Shown: positions 38,246-48,031, counted from the stretch's first letter. The stretch is 64,000 nucleotides of DNA from Helicobacteraceae bacterium (GCA_013138865.1 WTBY01000015.1:1-64000), one strand, 5' to 3'. The notes: a model not told the origin generated them from the letters alone. A program made the numbers and translations.

Positions 38246-40578
38246 AGATATGGACAGGTGCCAAACTAGGCGATATAAAGAAAACAGTAAACCCCGCAGT
38301 AAAAGCACAACCAGAGGATATGGAGTACAAGGTATTCCCCCTCAATACAGAATTTCCACCACCACTATCCAAAGGTGATGTATGTTTGGCACAGGGTTCT
38401 AAAGCCTTAGCCAAGATACAAGAAATGGGGTTAGTACCCAAAGGTAGAACCGTAACGTCACTTAGAAGTACAGAGATACCATACCAAGACGGTATACTAC
38501 TCATTACCTATGATCCGGGGATTGCCATGATTGACTATGGTAAGTACGTGGATATGCAAATAGATATATCGCTTGCATGTAGGGCAGTAATAACAGGCAC
38601 CATCAAACCCAAAATAGGCAACTACAGGTGGGTAACAGACTTCTCCAGCATCTTAGACACCATTAATACCCAACACCACAAGACAGGAAAGTTAGTGCCT
38701 GTATCCATGGATTTAGAGACCGTAGGCTTAAACGAATATGATGAAGAAGCGTGGATAGTAAGTATTAGTCTTACAGTATCTGTAGGCACAGCCGATGTAG
38801 TCTATTTCACAGGAGTAGATGATCAACCTAAGAAAGGAAGTACTCTATGGAATCAAATATCGGAAGTACTAAATAGTACCAAGGCTCTAACTAGAGGAGC
38901 CAATGGTAAGTATGATAGACGATGGATGAAGAAGAAGTGGGGTATGGATAATAGTAACTATAAATTCGATACCACTTTAGTGGGGAGCCTACTAGACGAG
39001 AATAGAAGCAATAGTTTAAATACTCATGCCAAGATCTACACAACCATGGGTGGTTATGATGATGAATTTAATAAGTCTCATAATAAGGGAGCCATGCAAG
39101 AGATACCCAAGGACAGTTTATTGCCTTATGCTGGTGGCGATACTGATGCCACTCAAAGAGTAGCTAATGCCATGCGCAACCTATTACTACAAGATCAAGC
39201 CTTAACTAGATTTTATGTAGAACTACTCCACCCCGCAAGCATATGTTTACAGGAAATGGAGGAGGAAGGGATCATCATAAATGTAGACTATTACATGAAG
39301 CTACAACATGACCTGACCATAGAACTTCAGTCAGTAGAAAAACAAGCCATATCCATGATGCCTAGACGGTTGCAGATTAAACACCAAGGTAATACTAAAC
39401 TCACCAGAGCCGCATTAATAAAAGACTACATGTTTGGTAAACAAGGCTTGAACTTAGTACCACTAAAAGTAACAGAAAAGACAGGACAACCTAGTACAGC
39501 CAAAGAACATTTATTAATGTTTTCAGAATACCCAGAAGTAAGCGAGTTCCTTAAACTTTACCAAGAGTACTCAACTCTATCAAAGACATTAGGAACCTAT
39601 ATCACAGGATTCTTGAAACACTTGCACCCAGACGGTAGATTTCACCCTACAGCTATAATGTATAAAGGGGATTATGGCGGTACAGGGGATAGCGGTACTG
39701 TGACAGGTAGGTTAGCCTTTAAAGCACCAGCAGTACAAACCATACCTAAACACAGTAAGTATGCCGGAGCCTTACGTGTGGGCTATGAGGCACCAGAAGG
39801 ATGTAAGGTCGTTAATCTAGATTACTCGCAAGGGGAGTTAAAGATTACCGCATGTTTGGCAAATGAACCAACCATGATAGAACTGTACAAGCAGGGAGTA
39901 GACCTTCATATGGTTACAGGTGGTCAGCTAAATGGCTACAACAGAGAAGATATGGAGATCATGAAGGTAGAAGATCCTAAAATGTACAAAGCCATGAGAC
40001 AAGGTGGCAAGGCAGGAAACTTCGGACTAATCTATGGTATGGGAGCCAATGGCTATAGGATATATGCCAAGGATACTTATGGGGTAGAAATGACTGATCA
40101 AGAAGCCCATAATCAGCGAGAAGCCTTCTTTGAATTATATCCGGGATTAATAGTTTGGCATAAAACATACCAAGCCCATGCTAGAAGATGGGGGCAAGTA
40201 AGATCTCCACTAGGAAGAGTAAGACATTTGCCACTAATCAATAGTCCAGATAGAATGGCATCATCAAAGGCAGAGAGACAAGCCATTAATAGTCCAGTAC
40301 AGGCAACCCTGTCAGACTTAACTATGTACACGCTAGTGGAGTTTAGAAAGAAGTATGGTAATCCTGATGGGTGTAAGTTTTGTTTAACTACCCATGACAG
40401 TTTAACCGCCTACATGAAGGATGATGAAGTTGATACATGGCTACCGCGAGTAGCACACATCATGGAGAACCTACCACTGGAAAAAGTGTTTGGATGGAAG
40501 CCTCAAATACCCTTTACCGTGGATGCAGAAGTGGGCACCAACTTTGATAATGTTGTAGAAGTTGACAGATGTTGGTAG
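38239..40578 (+). CDS. DNA polymerase, family A
   Basis: 779 residues from ATG 38239 (AGGGGA nine bases ahead); ATG 38230 is too close to it. The 3'-5' exonuclease domain shows MDLETVGLNEYDEEAW near 154 (DxE), ANGKYDRRW near 218 and GGDTDATQRV near 295. The polymerase domain has motif A NLDYSQGELK near 527, motif B RQGGKAGNFGLIYG near 586 and motif C TTHDSL near 718. The O-helix residue is Phe. It would replicate phage DNA with the helicase and primase of the first 4 kb. Last gene before the virion module. Confidence 0.92.
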   Translation: MLKIWTGAKLGDIKKTVNPAVKAQPEDMEYKVFPLNTEFPPPLSKGDVCLAQGSKALAKIQEMGLVPKGRTVTSLRSTEIPYQDGILLITYDPGIAMIDYGKYVDMQIDISLACRAVITGTIKPKIGNYRWVTDFSSILDTINTQHHKTGKLVPVSMDLETVGLNEYDEEAWIVSISLTVSVGTADVVYFTGVDDQPKKGSTLWNQISEVLNSTKALTRGANGKYDRRWMKKKWGMDNSNYKFDTTLVGSLLDENRSNSLNTHAKIYTTMGGYDDEFNKSHNKGAMQEIPKDSLLPYAGGDTDATQRVANAMRNLLLQDQALTRFYVELLHPASICLQEMEEEGIIINVDYYMKLQHDLTIELQSVEKQAISMMPRRLQIKHQGNTKLTRAALIKDYMFGKQGLNLVPLKVTEKTGQPSTAKEHLLMFSEYPEVSEFLKLYQEYSTLSKTLGTYITGFLKHLHPDGRFHPTAIMYKGDYGGTGDSGTVTGRLAFKAPAVQTIPKHSKYAGALRVGYEAPEGCKVVNLDYSQGELKITACLANEPTMIELYKQGVDLHMVTGGQLNGYNREDMEIMKVEDPKMYKAMRQGGKAGNFGLIYGMGANGYRIYAKDTYGVEMTDQEAHNQREAFFELYPGLIVWHKTYQAHARRWGQVRSPLGRVRHLPLINSPDRMASSKAERQAINSPVQATLSDLTMYTLVEFRKKYGNPDGCKFCLTTHDSLTAYMKDDEVDTWLPRVAHIMENLPLEKVFGWKPQIPFTVDAEVGTNFDNVVEVDRCW

Positions 40579-40638
40579 AAGAGAATCACCTGAACGAGTA
40601 CTATTAAGAATGTCGATAAATAATACGGAGAAGCTGGT

Positions 40639-42471
40639 ATGGCTACCCAAGATAAAGATATAGATCTAAAGGCATCTAGCCTGACAGTAATAGAGAAGGT
40701 AGAGGAAATATCCTCAAACAGCGTACTAGCCTCAAATGCTATGTCTGAAGAAGATGAATTCTCAGATCTATATTACACCGTTAAGAATGGCGAAGGGGCA
40801 ATCATCCAGCCACCGTATGACCAGAAGCGATTAATGAGATTAGTAGTAGAGAATAATACACTATCCCAGTGTGTTACCGCCTACGAAGTAAACATTGATG
40901 TAACAGGCTACACCATTGAATCTGATGATAATACCTCAGAGTCCAATGAAGAAAATGTAGAAATAGGTCACCTAGAAGACTTCTTTAAAGAAAGCTATAT
41001 AGGGGAATCCTTCACTAGCCAACGTAGAAAGGTTAGACGGGATATTGAAGGTAGTGGTAATGGTTATATGGAAGTTATCCGTAATGCTGCAGATGCAATA
41101 GTATTTACTAAGCATGTGGCTACCCAGACTATGCGTATCTGTCGATTAGGCAACCCAATACCAGTTAAGAAGAAAGTCACTAGAGCAGGCAAAGAGGTAG
41201 AGGTGACAGTACTGGTACGAGAACGTGCCTATGCCCAATCTATTTCAGGCAAGCTCGTGTATTTTAAAGAGTTTGGATCTACCCGAGACATAAACCGTAA
41301 TACTGGGGAATGGTCTCAGCATGGGTCACGACTACCAGCAGATAAGCGTGGTACAGAGATCATCCACTTTACAGCTATTAAAGATGTAGACTCCCCTTAT
41401 GGTGTACCACGATGGATTAACCAAGTACCCTCAGTATTAGGATCACGTAAAGCAGAAGAATTGAATCTAGATTTCTTTGAGTTTGGGGGAATACCACCTT
41501 TGCTAATGATGATCCAAGGTGGTCAGATGGCAGAGGACTCTAAGAAAGAACTCAACAAGATAATGAACAAGGGTGTTAAGGAAAGTTTACGTGCAGCCAT
41601 ATTAGAAATCCACTCCACATCAGGTAGTATCGATGGAAATAGTTCAGCTAAAGTAGATGTAGAGAAGTTTGGATCAGAGCAGAAAAGCGACTCCATGTAT
41701 GAGAATTATGATGACCGATGCGAGAAACGTGTCAGATCAAGCTTTCGACTACCCCCTATGTTCCTAGGTAAGGCAGAGGACTACAGTTATGCCACAGCCT
41801 TCGCCAGTTACACAGTAGCAGAAACCCAAGTATTTAATCCTGAACGTAAAGAATTTGATGAAGTTATTAATAATACTTTGCTCAAAGGTATGGGGGTTGT
41901 TGGACTGACCTACCGATCATTACCGCTATCAGTGAATGATGCCACTATGCAATTAATGGGTTTGGATAAGGTAGCCGATAAGATTTCACCAGAAGATTTA
42001 ATTGAAGCTGTTAATGAAATTGTAAACCTCAATCTTAAGTTTGATAAACAAACAGCTACCGATGCTAAGGCACGAGAAGAAGAAGATAGAGTCAATGTTC
42101 TTGAAGGTAGAAACATTGATAATGATATTAAGCAAGGTAATACAGAACCAGCACCAGAGGGAGAATCTACCCCCGTACAAGGGGCAACTCCCAATAAAGG
42201 CGGGACTATCCCCGTAGCTAAAGCTGACACTATGGAGTTATTGGATCTGGCTAATGATTGGGTTAGATTACTATCAGATGAAAATCCTAATACTTCATTG
42301 CTACGAGCCACCACGGAAAGAATAAATACTCTTAGTAAAGAAGATAGATCTAACATTGATAGAATGATTGCCACTAAAATGTACACCAACCCAGACAGAG
42401 ACTTCGATGGTGCGGCAGACATTTGTGGTGTTACCCTAGATATATTATCTAAAGATAAAGAGAGTGCCTAA
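40639..42471 (+). CDS. Portal protein
   Basis: 610 residues with an ACGGAGAAG site. YYTVKNGEGAIIQPPYDQKRL near 35, LEDFFKE, RRDIEGSGNGYMEVIRN near 133 and FRLPPMFLGKAEDYSYATAFAS near 370 match portal proteins of the PBSX/phage-portal type. It forms the DNA gate at one capsid vertex, working with terminase. The C-terminal 120 residues are helical and partly disordered. First gene of the structural block; no TTGACA promoter is seen in the 60 bp before it. Confidence 0.85.
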   Translation: MATQDKDIDLKASSLTVIEKVEEISSNSVLASNAMSEEDEFSDLYYTVKNGEGAIIQPPYDQKRLMRLVVENNTLSQCVTAYEVNIDVTGYTIESDDNTSESNEENVEIGHLEDFFKESYIGESFTSQRRKVRRDIEGSGNGYMEVIRNAADAIVFTKHVATQTMRICRLGNPIPVKKKVTRAGKEVEVTVLVRERAYAQSISGKLVYFKEFGSTRDINRNTGEWSQHGSRLPADKRGTEIIHFTAIKDVDSPYGVPRWINQVPSVLGSRKAEELNLDFFEFGGIPPLLMMIQGGQMAEDSKKELNKIMNKGVKESLRAAILEIHSTSGSIDGNSSAKVDVEKFGSEQKSDSMYENYDDRCEKRVRSSFRLPPMFLGKAEDYSYATAFASYTVAETQVFNPERKEFDEVINNTLLKGMGVVGLTYRSLPLSVNDATMQLMGLDKVADKISPEDLIEAVNEIVNLNLKFDKQTATDAKAREEEDRVNVLEGRNIDNDIKQGNTEPAPEGESTPVQGATPNKGGTIPVAKADTMELLDLANDWVRLLSDENPNTSLLRATTERINTLSKEDRSNIDRMIATKMYTNPDRDFDGAADICGVTLDILSKDKESA

Positions 42472-44084
42472 TGGCTAAAGTTGATCTGTTCCTATCACTA
42501 GAAGAAAGTCTGTCAAACAAATTAGGACCGAAATGGGCTAAGACAGCAAAGTGGTTATCAGGTCAGTTAATAAAGGCTATCAAGGATGATGACCTTGCCA
42601 AAGTGGATAAGCTATTATCTGCTGTGAAAACAGAGAACCTTTACAAAGGTGAGCACGAATATTTAAAGCAAATATCATTATCGGCATTACTACTGGGAGC
42701 CACTCAGGTAACACCGGATGCTAAAAATACGCACATAGCTAAACTAGGTAAAGTACCACCTATTATCGCCCCAGCCCTAAAGCAGATGAAGGCATTAATG
42801 GGTGAGGCAGATAAGGCTGTAAGGAAAGAACTAGAGCGTACCGTACAGAAAGCACTAGCCCAGAGAGATAAGGTTGAAAAAGCGGATATAGTAAAAACCT
42901 TAGATGAAATAGTTAGACAAGGTGCAGATCAAGCAGGAAAAGGCATGATTAACATTACTGCCTCACTACATACTTCAAGACTATCAGCCTATGGCTTCCT
43001 AGCAGAAGCAGATGCTACCGGACTAACTAGATACGCTATTACTGAACAACTAGATAATCGTATCTGCCCAGTATGTAGAACCATGCATGGTAAAACATTT
43101 GATGTGCCCCAAGCATTTGAGCGACTAGATAGAGTCCTACAAGTGGATGATCCAGAGGAGTTAAAAGTTATAGCCCCATGGGTCAAACAGAACCAAGACA
43201 ATATTTCCAGAATACAGAATATGACCGAGAGTGATCTAGTTGGTGCAGGAATGAGTACCCCGCCATATCATCCGGGGTGTAGAGGGTTACTGGTTAAAAC
43301 AGAAAATGTGCCCGCCCTAACAGTACCAGTACCATTAGCACCTCTAAGCAGAGTGCCTAATATTTCAGTACCTAGAACTACCTATAAAGACATACGTAAT
43401 CAGAAGGCTAATATAAAGCTAGAGGGTACCCTTAAACAGAATGAAGTGGAAGAAGCTTGGAACAAAATGTTTCCGGGCGTAACTCCAGATATTGTGTCTA
43501 AAGAATTATCTGATATGTCTAGTATTCTAGGGGACAAAGTAGTAGGAACATTTGAAGCCAGAATAAACCCAGTACTAACCTTAAGATCTAAGTCCAAGGA
43601 TTTACGTACTGAGATGGTTAGAACCCTGCGACATACTAATAGAGGACTACACGTATCACACGACCTCCTAAAAATGCCAGAAGGATCTCAGGGGAGGGGT
43701 GCAGCAAAAGAACTACTCAGCACCCAAATGGCTATGTATGAGAAGCTAGGAGTTAAGTCTATTACCTTAGAGGCTAACATTGATGTGGGCGGATACGCAT
43801 GGGCTAAATATGGCTTCACCCCCTACACAGCAGAGTGGGTACAACTGAAGAGTAGATTAAAAGGTGTTTGGGAGTATATGGATGTACCAGATAGTGTTAA
43901 GGCATCGTTAGCTAAGATAATGTTAAGTGAGGATCCTAAAGCTATATGGGCATTGGCTGATATAACCCACCCATACCGAGATACCACCGTAGGAAAATAC
44001 CTCCTACTTAAGAAGGCATGGATTGGTGGTATAGATTTAAGTGATACAGAATCAATGAATAGATTTAAAGCATATACGAGGTAA
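42471..44084 (+). CDS. Head morphogenesis protein (MuF/SPP1 gp7-like) fused to GNAT domain
   Basis: 537 residues overlapping the portal stop. The middle holds the MuF signature: LTRYAITEQLDNRICPVCRTMHGK near 183-205 and PPYHPGCRGLL near 263-273. Residues about 385-455 then form a GNAT-like module: LHVSHDLLKMPEGSQGRGAAKELL (the acetyl-CoA loop) followed by GGYAWAKYGFTPY. MuF proteins sit inside the head near the portal and are known to carry effector domains at the C-terminus. The GNAT may be injected with DNA, or modify virion proteins. Confidence 0.75.
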   Translation: MAKVDLFLSLEESLSNKLGPKWAKTAKWLSGQLIKAIKDDDLAKVDKLLSAVKTENLYKGEHEYLKQISLSALLLGATQVTPDAKNTHIAKLGKVPPIIAPALKQMKALMGEADKAVRKELERTVQKALAQRDKVEKADIVKTLDEIVRQGADQAGKGMINITASLHTSRLSAYGFLAEADATGLTRYAITEQLDNRICPVCRTMHGKTFDVPQAFERLDRVLQVDDPEELKVIAPWVKQNQDNISRIQNMTESDLVGAGMSTPPYHPGCRGLLVKTENVPALTVPVPLAPLSRVPNISVPRTTYKDIRNQKANIKLEGTLKQNEVEEAWNKMFPGVTPDIVSKELSDMSSILGDKVVGTFEARINPVLTLRSKSKDLRTEMVRTLRHTNRGLHVSHDLLKMPEGSQGRGAAKELLSTQMAMYEKLGVKSITLEANIDVGGYAWAKYGFTPYTAEWVQLKSRLKGVWEYMDVPDSVKASLAKIMLSEDPKAIWALADITHPYRDTTVGKYLLLKKAWIGGIDLSDTESMNRFKAYTR

Positions 44085-44089
44085 TAGCT

Positions 44090-44269
44090 ATGTCAGGTAA
44101 TGAGTTATTTTATATAGATGAAGATGGAGACAAACAGGATGAGTCTTTACATGAAGATATTCTAAATGATTTAAGTGATAGTGCCGCACAAGAAATACAG
44201 GTACTAGCAGTTAAGAGAGGAATGTCTCTAGGAATGACAGAGCAGCAAGCAAGAGAACTCTACTTATAG
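44090..44269 (+). CDS. Small acidic protein in the head module
   Basis: 59 residues, 5 bp after the MuF-GNAT gene. The acidic N-terminal half (YIDEDGDKQDESL) and helical C-terminal half (VKRGMSLGMTEQQAREL) are unlike known families. The ribosome site is weak (GAGGTAATAGC). Confidence 0.5.
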   Translation: MSGNELFYIDEDGDKQDESLHEDILNDLSDSAAQEIQVLAVKRGMSLGMTEQQARELYL

Positions 44270-44391
44270 TACTTTGCTCGCCAGACTAGAAACTGTAAGA
44301 GTAACAAGAACTTAAACCCTCCCCACAAATAAAAACCCAAGCGCCCCCACCACTACCATCACCTTAAATTTAAAACTGCCCAACAGTAATA

Positions 44392-44405
44392 TGCACTTAA
44401 GTGCA
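44392..44405. repeat. Palindrome TGCACTTAAGTGCA, copy 13
   Basis: In the 181 bp gap before the protease gene (44270-44450), which otherwise shows no gene, clear promoter or terminator. Confidence 0.9.
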
Positions 44406-44450
44406 AAGATGGGCTTGCACTACTAGACTAAAGCCTCTAATCTGACACCC

Positions 44451-45029
44451 ATGCGAGTACTTAAATACGACAATGAAAAACAAATTGTGTACGGAGAGAT
44501 TTATGCTCCGGGAGTACCCGATGCCCATGGGGATTTCATGACGGAAGACACCATTATTGATATGGCTCACAATTTCCTAGCTAATAACCGTGTTGAAAAG
44601 ATTGATGTAAATCATGACCACAATCAAATAAGCGCAGTAGTAGTTGAATCATTTATAGCACGTAAGAACGACCCAGACTTCATAGAAGGTTCTTGGGTTA
44701 CTGGCGTAAAAGTAAATGATCAGGATACGTGGAACAAGATCAAGAAAGGAGAACTTAACGGTTTCTCTTTAGATGGTAAAGCCCTCGGCTCTATGAAAGA
44801 AATAGAGATAGAAATCCCAGAGAGTGTGGAAGGACGTACCACAAAATCAGAAGAAGACAATCATGAGCATACCTTTACAGTCAAGTTTGACGAGGAAGGT
44901 AATTTCATGGGCGGAGGCACTGATGAAGTGAATGGTCATAGCCATAAAATCACGAAAGGGACAGTAACTGAGAGTGTTGAAGGACATAATCACAGGTTTT
45001 CATTTGTAGAGGTACTAACCAATGGCTAG
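44451..45029 (+). CDS. Prohead protease, XkdF-like
   Basis: 192 residues. IVYGEIYAPGVPDAHGDFM near 12-30, VNHDH near 54-58 (His), SWVTGVKV near 81 and NGFSLDG near 103-109 (Ser) match the serine prohead protease group that includes PBSX XkdF. The C-terminal 60 residues add three His-rich motifs (NHEHTF, NGHSHKI, EGHNHRF). It would cut scaffold and capsid N-termini during head maturation. No ribosome site precedes the only plausible ATG, so translation may be weak or coupled. Confidence 0.75.
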   Translation: MRVLKYDNEKQIVYGEIYAPGVPDAHGDFMTEDTIIDMAHNFLANNRVEKIDVNHDHNQISAVVVESFIARKNDPDFIEGSWVTGVKVNDQDTWNKIKKGELNGFSLDGKALGSMKEIEIEIPESVEGRTTKSEEDNHEHTFTVKFDEEGNFMGGGTDEVNGHSHKITKGTVTESVEGHNHRFSFVEVLTNG

Positions 45030-46332
45030 ACGTAAGATTAAAATTTTAGCTAAACAGCTAGAAAGCGTTGACGTTGAGTTTATCTCACTGGTAGCCCGTG
45101 GTGCGAATCGCATTCCGTTCCGTTTTACAAAGTCTGCAGGAGACGATGATATGAGTATTGACCTAGGTAAATTATTCTTACTTAAGAAAGCTGACAAGAA
45201 CCCAGAAGTAGTTGGTTTCGCAGTTGCTAAGGAAGAAGACAAAGAAGCAGTAATGGCTATGGCTACAGGCATGGATCTTAGTGTACCAGTAGAGTCAGTT
45301 GAAGATGGTATTCAACTAATGAAGACTGAAGACTATGACTCCCATGATGATATTACTGTAATTAAATTAGATGATAGTGTGGCAATGCTAGTAGCTAATA
45401 TTAAGAAGGGTTTGAGTTCAATCCCAGATGACAATAGCTTCACAGTAAATATTGCTAAAGCAGGCTTTGCACCAAGCATGGGTATTGCCACTGACATTTT
45501 AATGTCAACTATGTACACAATCCTTCGTGAAGAAGGTGGTCGTAATGATACAGTAACTAAGATTACAAAATCATTAGAAGACTACAAAACGTATGTTGTT
45601 GCAATGGCTAACGCTGTACCAGAACAAGCATTCAAAATGGAATCTGAGTTTGTAGAAAAAAGCCTCCTTAATAAAGAAGGTAAAACTAACCCTAATGCTG
45701 AGGGCGATAAAGTGCCAGGTGCTGAAGGTAAAGTTATTGATGGTGAGGGTAAAGAAGTGGACGCACCTACAGCAGATGAACCAGTAGATGAAGGTACTGC
45801 TATTGTTGATGATGAAGCGGCTGACTTAGCGGCATCTCAAGCAGCATCAGATCAGGCACAAGCAGATGCAACACCAGAAGGTGATGTACCAGCGGCTCCT
45901 GAAGCACCGGCAGATGATGCACCAGAACTACAGGATCCAGCAACACCAGCCGTAGAAGGTGATGTTGTAAAAGATGTATCGGTTGCAGATACTGCACCGA
46001 AGGCTCAAACTTTAGACATGGAAGCATTATTAAAAGGTTTGGGCACAATGATTGACGATAAGTTAGAAGGAATAACCTCTACTTTGAAGTCAGACATTGC
46101 AACAATTTCTGATAAAGTAACGGCTATTGAAGAATCAGGTACTGAACTTGGTGACCGCTTAGTTAAAGCTGAACAGAAAGCTACGGACGCACAGGAAGCC
46201 ATGCAAGGCACAATGTTGGATGGGGCAGGTCAAACTGACTTATCTACTACAGCAGTAACTCGTACTCAGAAATCTGAGAACGATGGTGGGTTGTTTGATA
46301 CAGCCTTCGGATTTCAAGGGTTTGAGCAATAA
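45022..46332 (+). CDS. Scaffold-like head assembly protein
   Basis: 436 residues overlapping the protease by 8 bp. The N-terminal part (EFISLVARGANRIPFRFTKS) is like the end of XkdF-type proteins. Residues 220-330 are an acidic Ala/Pro/Asp/Glu-rich stretch, and the C-terminus is a coiled coil (TLKSDIATISDKVTAIEES). Scaffold proteins have this make-up and are removed by the protease. High-expression codons (GGT, CGT, GAA). Confidence 0.7.
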   Translation: MARRKIKILAKQLESVDVEFISLVARGANRIPFRFTKSAGDDDMSIDLGKLFLLKKADKNPEVVGFAVAKEEDKEAVMAMATGMDLSVPVESVEDGIQLMKTEDYDSHDDITVIKLDDSVAMLVANIKKGLSSIPDDNSFTVNIAKAGFAPSMGIATDILMSTMYTILREEGGRNDTVTKITKSLEDYKTYVVAMANAVPEQAFKMESEFVEKSLLNKEGKTNPNAEGDKVPGAEGKVIDGEGKEVDAPTADEPVDEGTAIVDDEAADLAASQAASDQAQADATPEGDVPAAPEAPADDAPELQDPATPAVEGDVVKDVSVADTAPKAQTLDMEALLKGLGTMIDDKLEGITSTLKSDIATISDKVTAIEESGTELGDRLVKAEQKATDAQEAMQGTMLDGAGQTDLSTTAVTRTQKSENDGGLFDTAFGFQGFEQ

Positions 46333-46375
46333 GAAATTTGCCAACTAGTATTTTTATTTAGACAGGAGAAGAACA

Positions 46376-47368
46376 ATGAGTTCTAACAACGAAATTATCC
46401 AGAAGGCGGATTTTGCATTAGCTGACCTTGCTTCTGGCGGTGCTTTAAACGAAGAACAGTCTAGCTCGTTCATTCGTAAGCTTATCAGCCAACCAACACT
46501 ATTGAATGGTGTTCGTACAGTGACGATGAATTCACCACAACGCCAAATCAATAAAATTGGTTTTGGTAAGCGTATCCTTCGTAAGGGTACATCAGGTGTT
46601 GCATTAGATACTGCAGCAGTTGACGGTGCATTCAATGCTACTGCAGAAGCAACAGCACGAGCTAAACCAACAACTAGTCAAGTACTATTAAGTACTAATG
46701 AAGTGTTGGCAGAAATTCGTATCCCATACGATGTTATCGAAGATAATATTGAACGTGGTAATATCAATGCTGCTGGTGCAAACTCTAGTGCGCAACCTAT
46801 CCAAGGTGGCTTGAAAGATACAATCATCAGCATGATCGCTGAACGTGCGGCTCTTGATTTAGAAGAGTTAGCAATCAACGGTGATACTGCTGTAGTTGGC
46901 TCAGACCCATACTTAGGTATGGTAGACGGTTTCCTAACGCAATCTACATCTAATGTAGTAGCGGCAGGTGGTCCGGCAACTCGTACTATGTTCAAGAATG
47001 GTTTAAAAACTATGCCTGACCAGTACTTACGTAACCGTTCTGCAATGCGTCACTATGTATCTCATGACAACGAGATTGAGTACCGCGATACATTAGCACA
47101 ACGCGAAACTGCTGGCGGTGATGGTCTTATCCAAGGCTACGCTCCAGTATATGCATTTGGTGTTCCAGTAGAACCTGTAGCATTAATGCCTGAAGCGCAA
47201 GGTATCTTCACATTCCCTCAAAACATGATCTTTGGTATCCAACGCCAGATCAGTATTGAAGTGGACAAGATTATTACTGAACGTGTGTTCGTTATCGTAT
47301 TAACAGCTCGCATCGACTTCAAAGTTGAAGAAGAAGAAGCGATTGTTAAGTACAACGGTATCGCGTAA
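46376..47368 (+). CDS. Major capsid protein
   Basis: 330 residues with an AGGAGAAG site and the strongest codon bias in the window. Position after protease and scaffold, length, and the pattern VLLSTNEVLAEIRIPYDVIEDNIERGN, MIAERAALDLEELAINGD, RNRSAMRHYVSHDN and a final FKVEEEEAIVKYNGIA fit an HK97-fold capsid protein. A UUCG terminator follows directly. Confidence 0.85.
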   Translation: MSSNNEIIQKADFALADLASGGALNEEQSSSFIRKLISQPTLLNGVRTVTMNSPQRQINKIGFGKRILRKGTSGVALDTAAVDGAFNATAEATARAKPTTSQVLLSTNEVLAEIRIPYDVIEDNIERGNINAAGANSSAQPIQGGLKDTIISMIAERAALDLEELAINGDTAVVGSDPYLGMVDGFLTQSTSNVVAAGGPATRTMFKNGLKTMPDQYLRNRSAMRHYVSHDNEIEYRDTLAQRETAGGDGLIQGYAPVYAFGVPVEPVALMPEAQGIFTFPQNMIFGIQRQISIEVDKIITERVFVIVLTARIDFKVEEEEAIVKYNGIA

Positions 47369-47383
47369 TAACGATTCTCGGGG

Positions 47384-47412
47384 GGTGAGGGCTTCGGCTC
47401 TCATCTTTTTTT
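47384..47412 (+). terminator. Rho-independent terminator after capsid gene (UUCG hairpin)
   Basis: GGTGAGGGC pairs with GCTCTCATC across a TTCG tetraloop (47393-47396), then seven T residues. It probably allows a high capsid level relative to genes downstream. Confidence 0.9.
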
Positions 47413-47434
47413 GAACTAGGTTAGGAGAATTGTA

Positions 47435-47686
47435 ATGACCGAGTTAATGAGTAAAGCTAAAGGTGTAACACATGTTGTTACAGCGGCAGACGTAACAGCT
47501 ACAGAAGTAGTGTTCCGTGCGCAAGATATGAAGCCTAATGGTTACATGGTTGTTGTACGTGATGCGGCTGGTGCTGCAAAAGCTTGGGACGGTGCAGTAA
47601 CTATTGCAGACGGACTAATCACTGTAGACAACAGCGGTGCAACAGACTTTGCTGCCACAGATGTAATATCATTGTTAGCATGGTAA
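47435..47686 (+). CDS. Small head protein (possible decoration or fibre protein)
   Basis: 83 residues between two terminators, with an AGGAGAATT site and biased codons. Beta-rich, Ala/Val/Thr/Asp-rich (VVTAADVTATEVVF, AVTIADGLITVDNSG). Position right after the capsid gene and strong expression suggest a decoration protein; no motif proves it. Confidence 0.55.
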   Translation: MTELMSKAKGVTHVVTAADVTATEVVFRAQDMKPNGYMVVVRDAAGAAKAWDGAVTIADGLITVDNSGATDFAATDVISLLAW

Positions 47687-47721
47687 AGATCTAACTCCTT
47701 ACGGAATTTAGAACTATTTAT

Positions 47722-47756
47722 GAAAAAGGGTGGGTGCATTTGCATCTACCCTTTTT
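47722..47756. terminator. Strong rho-independent terminator
   Basis: AAAAAGGGT pairs with ACCCTTTTT, with an inner stem extending to a short ATTT loop (G-U pairs included), and a T tract follows. Second terminator within 350 bp. The following 57 bp before 47814 hold only a GAAGGA ribosome site. Confidence 0.85.
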
Positions 47757-47813
47757 TGTATCTACAATTAGGACTGCAAAACCCCCCGAAACTAAACACG
47801 AAGGAATATAATC

Positions 47814-48020
47814 ATGGTTACAGTACAATTAGTGAGAGCCGCACGATACAATAATGCAAGTGTTACCTACCTACGAGGTGTACCTATGCAGGTGAGTGAT
47901 AAGTTAGCTAAGACATTACTAGCTGAAACAGACCAGCGTGACGTACCTTACTTCAAAACAGTAGAAACTACTGAAGAAGAAGAAACTGGTGCCCAAGGTG
48001 ACTCAGTAGTAAGCGTTTAG
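47814..48020 (+). CDS. Small protein of unknown function in the head module
   Basis: 68 residues. VTVQLVRAARYNNASVTYLRGVPMQVSD then an acidic tail resembles small phage proteins in which a strand pair is followed by a residue-rich tail. The stop codon overlaps palindrome copy 14. Confidence 0.55.
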   Translation: MVTVQLVRAARYNNASVTYLRGVPMQVSDKLAKTLLAETDQRDVPYFKTVETTEEEETGAQGDSVVSV

Positions 48021-48031
48021 CACTTAAGTGC
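48020..48031. repeat. Palindrome GCACTTAAGTGC, copy 14
   Basis: Begins at the last base of the previous stop, 20 bp before the ATG at 48052. Confidence 0.9.
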
